64,000 nt of DNA, from assembly GCA_008694505.1 (NCBI GenBank), contig VZDJ01000063.1:2616339-2680338 (forward strand), given 5' to 3'. The stretch is from Cyanoderma ruficeps (lineage: Eukaryota > Chordata > Aves > Passeriformes > Timaliidae). Of the stretch, positions 59,301-64,000 are shown one piece after another. A model generated the notes under the pieces. It had not been told where the DNA came from. It ran no database searches and saw nothing but the letters and a program-made list of their open reading frames with translations. Position numbers and translations under genes: made by a program. The first letter of the stretch is position 1. Every line of letters begins with the position of its first letter.

Positions 59301-62300
59301 TTGCAATATAGAACTTAAATTAAGCCTCAGAAGTCAGAGGAGCTCTGCTGCATCTCTAATGTGGTGCTAAATTCTCAGCAGCACATTCCCTGTATTAAAG
59401 CCTTTGCTGGCAATTAGGTTCATTAACTATCACAATACCTTATTTATTACTCGGCATGCCATATGGTTTCCCAGCTAAAGAATGGCACCCGTTCTAGCAC
59501 AGACCATTTGGCATCATAAAGATGTTAACAAATAATGTTATGGCTCTCAAGGGCAAAAGGGCTCGCCGGGCTGCAGGTCTGCACGGCAGGAGAGAATATG
59601 AAAACATTTTTCTTCTATGGCAAAATAAAGAATTCCTCGAGACAGAAGTATTCAAAGACTATCCCGCTTGCATCACGCAAATGGGAGTTTTATACATGCC
59701 CATAATGGTTCTGTCAATATTTGCAGCAGGCAGCGCGCTCACTCATCTCCTTTCCTTCCCCTCGCTCCCTCTGAGCACGGACAGTGTTGGAGCACCGACA
59801 GGAAGGACCCACCTCCATCTAACAGTGCTGCTTTTACGCCTCTTGACTTTTATTTCTTCTGATGGCACCGGCTCTTTGGTGTATGCAGCCCCTGGGGCCA
59901 GGATTAATTATCCAGCACCATCCTTACTGCTGTCCAAACTTCATCCCTGGGCACTGCAGCGAGGCACCCGGCGTGCCAGCGAGTGTACAGCATCGACTGC
60001 TGCCCTGCAGAAGAGACAGTGTGTGTATCTGTGTTTGTAGGGGGTGAAGTTTCGCCAGTAGAAACAGCTCATTGGGACCCCAGTGACAGAACATGAAGCC
60101 AGGCGTTCTGACCCTGAAAAGGGGAAAATCCTAGTTGTAGTTAGTTCAGTGCTCTTGGGAGGAGATCAGGACCTGTTACGGCCCATGCTGTGAGTGTTAC
60201 ACTGGGTATGCCAGACTCGGTTCCTATTTTCAGCAGGATTAGGATTACGAGAGCCAGGGACAGCATTTCAGGTCACAGGGACTTGGACTGGCTCCTCTTG
60301 GGTAGTGTGTGGCCAACAAGGAAAAGGTACTTCTCCATTCCTGTTTTGTGAGTGGGTTCTCCGAGTATAAACGTGTCCAAAGGGTGATTTTGGCAAAGTG
60401 CAACTTAAATCAGAGTAGTACTGAAAGCACAGATTAAACCAGACTTTGTGATCCTGTTACAGTATCCCTTGACAACCTCTGAATTTCCAGAAACGGGTCA
60501 GAAAGACGAGTTTGAGGCACAAGTAGCACTGCTGCCAAATTTCCTAGGCAATGCTCACTTGGTACCTAGGTGAGGTTGTTTCCTGCTCCTCATTGATTCC
60601 TGGGTCAGCTCTCTGATTTGCAGGAAGACAGTTCTTACAGCATGTGAGCTGAGGAATGGCTCTGGGCTCCTGCCCGTGGGCTCTGGCGGTCTGTGCACAG
60701 GTAGCCCAGGTAGCTGCAGTAGCACAGTGCCAGCTCCCTGGTTTGCTGCCAGCAATCGGGTGGGTCAGAGCACCCCCAGGGCTCGGTGCCCTCCTGCCCA
60801 GAGTAGCCAGTGGTGAGGCTGTAGCAGCTCTTGGATAACTGCCATGGTGATGATCACTTCAAAATGCTTTGGTGTGCAGAACAACTGCTCTTTCTTTGGG
60901 CAGGGGTGGCACTCAGGTGTTTGGCTGGCAGCAGGCTCAGCCTGTGTGTGGCAACTTCGCTGTGCCCTGGTCTGTCAGTGCCTGCTCCAGAGCTGCTTGT
61001 GTCCTGCTGGAACTGCTCTTCCCAGGGAGGGATGTGACAAAGAGCTGTATTGCTGCAAAACTCACAGGCTTTAATGCCAGGTGGGATTATTTCTCATCAC
61101 CTCAGCTGAACTCTCAAGCACTGTGGATGAAGTATTCTACCTGCCAGTTCACACAGCATTGCTTCCCACTGGGATTACAGCCATTCCTTTGGGATCCCCT
61201 CTGTTTCGTATTCTATGGCAGTGGGTGGCACACAGTAGTGTAACATAGTCAGACCTGGTCCTGAGAACAGCAGTGCTCCGTGGGAGGACATAAGATGAAA
61301 CTGTGTCCCCCCAGACAGTCCCTTTCTGCTGCCCTCGGTGCCTCTCTCCAGAGTCCACCAGTTCCTCTACCACCCGTACCTTTGAGTTTGCACTATTCCA
61401 CGTCCTTTCAGCTAATTACCTTTTTCATGAGAGTTGTGATATGGTTGGGTTTTTTTTCCCCTTCAGGTTCCTTGAAAAGACATTCCAAAATGTGCCCCCT
61501 CAAAAGGGGGCTGGAATATTTCACCCCACCTCCCCAAGCAATTTTGCTCCCTGCCTGCCCTGTTGGTTCCTCTGCACAGCTGCAAGGACCCTTGGCCATC
61601 TGGTGATTCTGTAGTCAGTTTTGTAGGTAGCACGGTGATGCCAATGCTCCAACACTGAACCTTTAATGGGGGATTCTTTGTGAATGGAGAACTGTTTTCC
61701 AAACAGCAGAGAGAAATGGAATTCTGGTCCATTTGTGGTGGAATTGGCATTTCCCAACTGAAGGGTGTAGCACCTGAGGCAGCAGAAGCAGTGGAGGAAG
61801 AGGCACACTGGTGAGAAAGAATGGACTGGGTTCCAAAGGGAGTTAATACCTGGAGAGGAGCTGGGGGGCGGTGGAAGCAGCTGCACCCCCAGTGACAGCC
61901 GTGTCACACACTCTGCTGCCTCCCCCTGTTTTCATCCCTGGCTGCTGGCAGGGACACGTGGAGCCTCTGGCTCTGGGCAGATAGGTCTTATCCAGGAATG
62001 ACTTTGCAGGAGTGTTTACTTTCATTCCTGGGAGGCTGATCGAGCTGTTCCAGCTAGGAATGTGCCCTGGCTGAAGGGGGACCCTGCCAAGCTCCCTCCA
62101 GCATGAACATTGCACGGTCCAAGGGCACTGGAGCCCGGCCCCACTCACCTCCCGCTCCCAGGGCTGACCCCACCACACAAATGTGGAGGTTGTGTCTGTG
62201 GGACTTGTGGGGATGGATGCGTGTGCTGTGACCAAGCTGGAATACACCAATTCCTCATGACCTTTGGGAAGGATTCATCAATATCCACCCTGAAAGGGCA

Positions 62301-64000
62301 GATTGTAAGCTGCCTTGCTGCACAAATGTTATCTGATTTGGTCACTGAGGAATCTGTGACCAGATAAGATACCAGGGCTTTATTGTATCTTCTGGCAATT
62401 ATTAAGAAAATAAAATCAGTTAATATCTAACCTTGAACCTAGACCAAAACATTTAGCCTTAGACTTCGTTCTGCCTCTCTTGTACATTCAGGAGTTGTAC
62501 AGTTTAGAGGGCTGTTAGGAATGATGGAAGAGATGAACAGGAATTTAATCTGAGCCTAAAATACCGTCATTATGCAGCTCGAGCATCTCAGAAATGAGGT
62601 CTGTGCCATGTGTGATGCAGCCACTCGATCTTTTTGTCCTGGTGCAAGAAAGGGAAGGAGGAGGAGGAGCCCCTTTGGCAGAAGTTTCCCCAGCTGTGAA
62701 GGCATTTTGTGTGAATATTTAATGCAGAGATATGTTAAGAGCAGGGAAAGGAGGGGGGAGAAAGTCTTCCATGAGTGTGGGGTTTTGTTTGCCCTGTCAG
62801 AAGCAGTAACGTGTTCTCTGTGCCTACACAGAGCACATAAATACATGTAAATATCCTCTCCCCTGGAAAGGGAGAGCAGGGAACTGTGCAGCTGGAAATG
62901 GGACATGGAGTACTGCTAGAGAGGAAAGATGGAATGAGGGCTGGAGGGGTTTACTGAGTGACTGGGATTCAGGATGTGGCTTGCTCCCTCCAGTAAATGA
63001 GCTTGAGCATCATCAGGGCACAGAAACTGGCTGCTTCCAGTGGGGCTGAGGATGCTGCTTGTGGTTCTGGATGATTTTTTGGTTCTGAACTCGAAAGCCA
63101 TTCAGGGGCCCTTGGAAACCATCCTGTTAAAGAAAGGGAGTTTTAATTGCTGATCTTGTGCTCAGAAAAGCATGCAATGAGTATTTAACTCACCTTAAAT
63201 TCTTATTAGAATTCTTCTTGGAATTCTTAGTGTCAGACCTTGGGCATGATCCTCCTAGAGAAGGAACAGCCCTGGTGGAGGTGCAGTCCTGTGCCCCACT
63301 CCTCAGGGGTCCAGCCAGCATGAATGGTGTGTGGACAGACTAAGAGCATCTCTTTCCCCAGTGCTGTATCCATCCTGAGGAGAGTCAAAACCAAAGGCAG
63401 GCAGGAAAAGCAGGATGAAACTGGAACACAATCCCTCACTAGAGTATCCCCTGTTTTGGGAGGCAGAACAAGCCCCCAGAAGTGCTTTGCTGAGGTCCTA
63501 GTGTAGATTCTGCTCTATTTAAAGGACTTTTTTCTGGGATGAACTTTACCGAACACACATGCAGCCTCCACAGCACCATAAAGTCGGGGCTGACATTTAA
63601 TGCCTCAGCACATCTCTTTCCTTGTCCCGTGCAAGACGTCAAGTATGTCAGGTTAAGAGAAGAGAAAACAAGGAAAAATAATTACACAGTAAATTAAACG
63701 AGGTCAACCCCCTCCCACTTACTAGAGCTTCAGAAGTTGCTACCCCTGGCTTGAGCTCTCTCGAATACATACCAAGGGTAACACTAAAAATAGGTCCTGT
63801 ACTGATGGTTGGGTCACAGCCTGCTAGAGGGAGACGTTTTTTATTTAATTACAAGCCCAGCAGTGTGTTGCTGGGGGGAGTACATAAACATGGCACTCGA
63901 AGCCGGGCTGTAAAGTTTGTGCTCCTTCGCTGAGTCACTGTGGCTAAATTCCCCTTTGTGTGGGGGATTTAGGGGAGGAATGTGGGAAGGCTGGCCCGGG
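53396..64000. other. gene-free flank toward expected ZBTB16
   Basis: No exon was recognised. In particular there are no C2H2 zinc-finger repeats (HTGEKPY linkers) and no ZBTB16 C-terminal exon on either strand. GC-rich patches lie at 56,780-57,420 and 57,840-58,140. AT-rich, repeat-free blocks lie at 57,600-57,850 and 59,330-59,760. A plus-strand AATAAA with a GT-rich downstream region sits near 55,090. Confidence 0.45.

Noticed and set aside
59522..60040. 172-codon plus frame as a possible gene
   Set aside because: The first part is AT-rich DNA more like a noncoding element, the second part is GC-driven; no domain or splice evidence.
53396..64000. Expected ZBTB16 terminal zinc-finger exon
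   Set aside because: Looked for HTGEKP linkers and C2H2 spacing on both strands and found none; the gene probably lies beyond the right edge.
1..64000. CRISPR arrays, bacterial operons, riboswitches, rRNA or tRNA genes
   Set aside because: No direct-repeat/spacer array of CRISPR type, no operon structure and no tRNA cloverleaf were seen; the sequence is clearly vertebrate nuclear DNA.

Overview
This is nuclear DNA from a vertebrate, almost certainly a bird. It has spliced genes with GT-AG introns, CpG islands at gene starts, and several CR1 LINE 3' ends of the avian type (ending in the gattctatga-like tail), and no Alu, L1 or other mammal-specific repeats were noticed. The CR1 copies at 46.7 kb and 53.3 kb resemble young neoavian/songbird subfamilies, but I cannot name the species. 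One N (position 543) and several long homopolymers point to an unpolished assembly.

Only three gene bodies can be supported. All lie on the minus strand between 41.6 and 52.4 kb: REXO2 (seven coding exons, 232 aa, apparently intact), RBM7 (five coding exons, 272 aa, apparently intact) and an NNMT/INMT-like methyltransferase that is broken. In the minus-strand direction the order is NNMT-like, RBM7, REXO2. This matches human 11q23.2 (NNMT, RBM7, REXO2, all in one direction), so the window is conserved microsynteny, expected on a chicken chr24-like microchromosome. ZBTB16 should lie beyond the right end and CADM1 beyond the left end.

Layout: 1-41.5 kb is a gene-poor flank downstream of REXO2. 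It holds unique sequence, CR1 relics (10.9, 27.7, 31.4, 36.4 kb), a MIR-like SINE relic (38.7 kb), a 33-bp minisatellite (12.2 kb), an 11-bp repeat (28.5 kb), orphan GC-rich islands (1.6-2.0 and 26.7-26.85 kb) and AT-rich blocks that look like conserved noncoding elements. 41.5-49.3 kb holds REXO2 and RBM7 head-to-tail, separated by about 0.9 kb containing a CR1. 49.3-52.8 kb holds a short intergenic stretch and the NNMT-like pseudogene. 52.8-64 kb is gene-free as far as I can see, with one reverse CR1 fragment.

REXO2 (DEDDh oligoribonuclease clearing 2-5 nt RNAs) and RBM7 (RNA-binding subunit of the nuclear exosome targeting complex) both act in RNA decay. Their promoters are separate CpG islands with different sites: paired ZNF143-type motifs at REXO2 and a full CRE at RBM7. 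I found no clearly novel system. The most informative observations are the multi-lesion NNMT-like pseudogene, the promoter architecture, the minisatellite and the candidate regulatory blocks.
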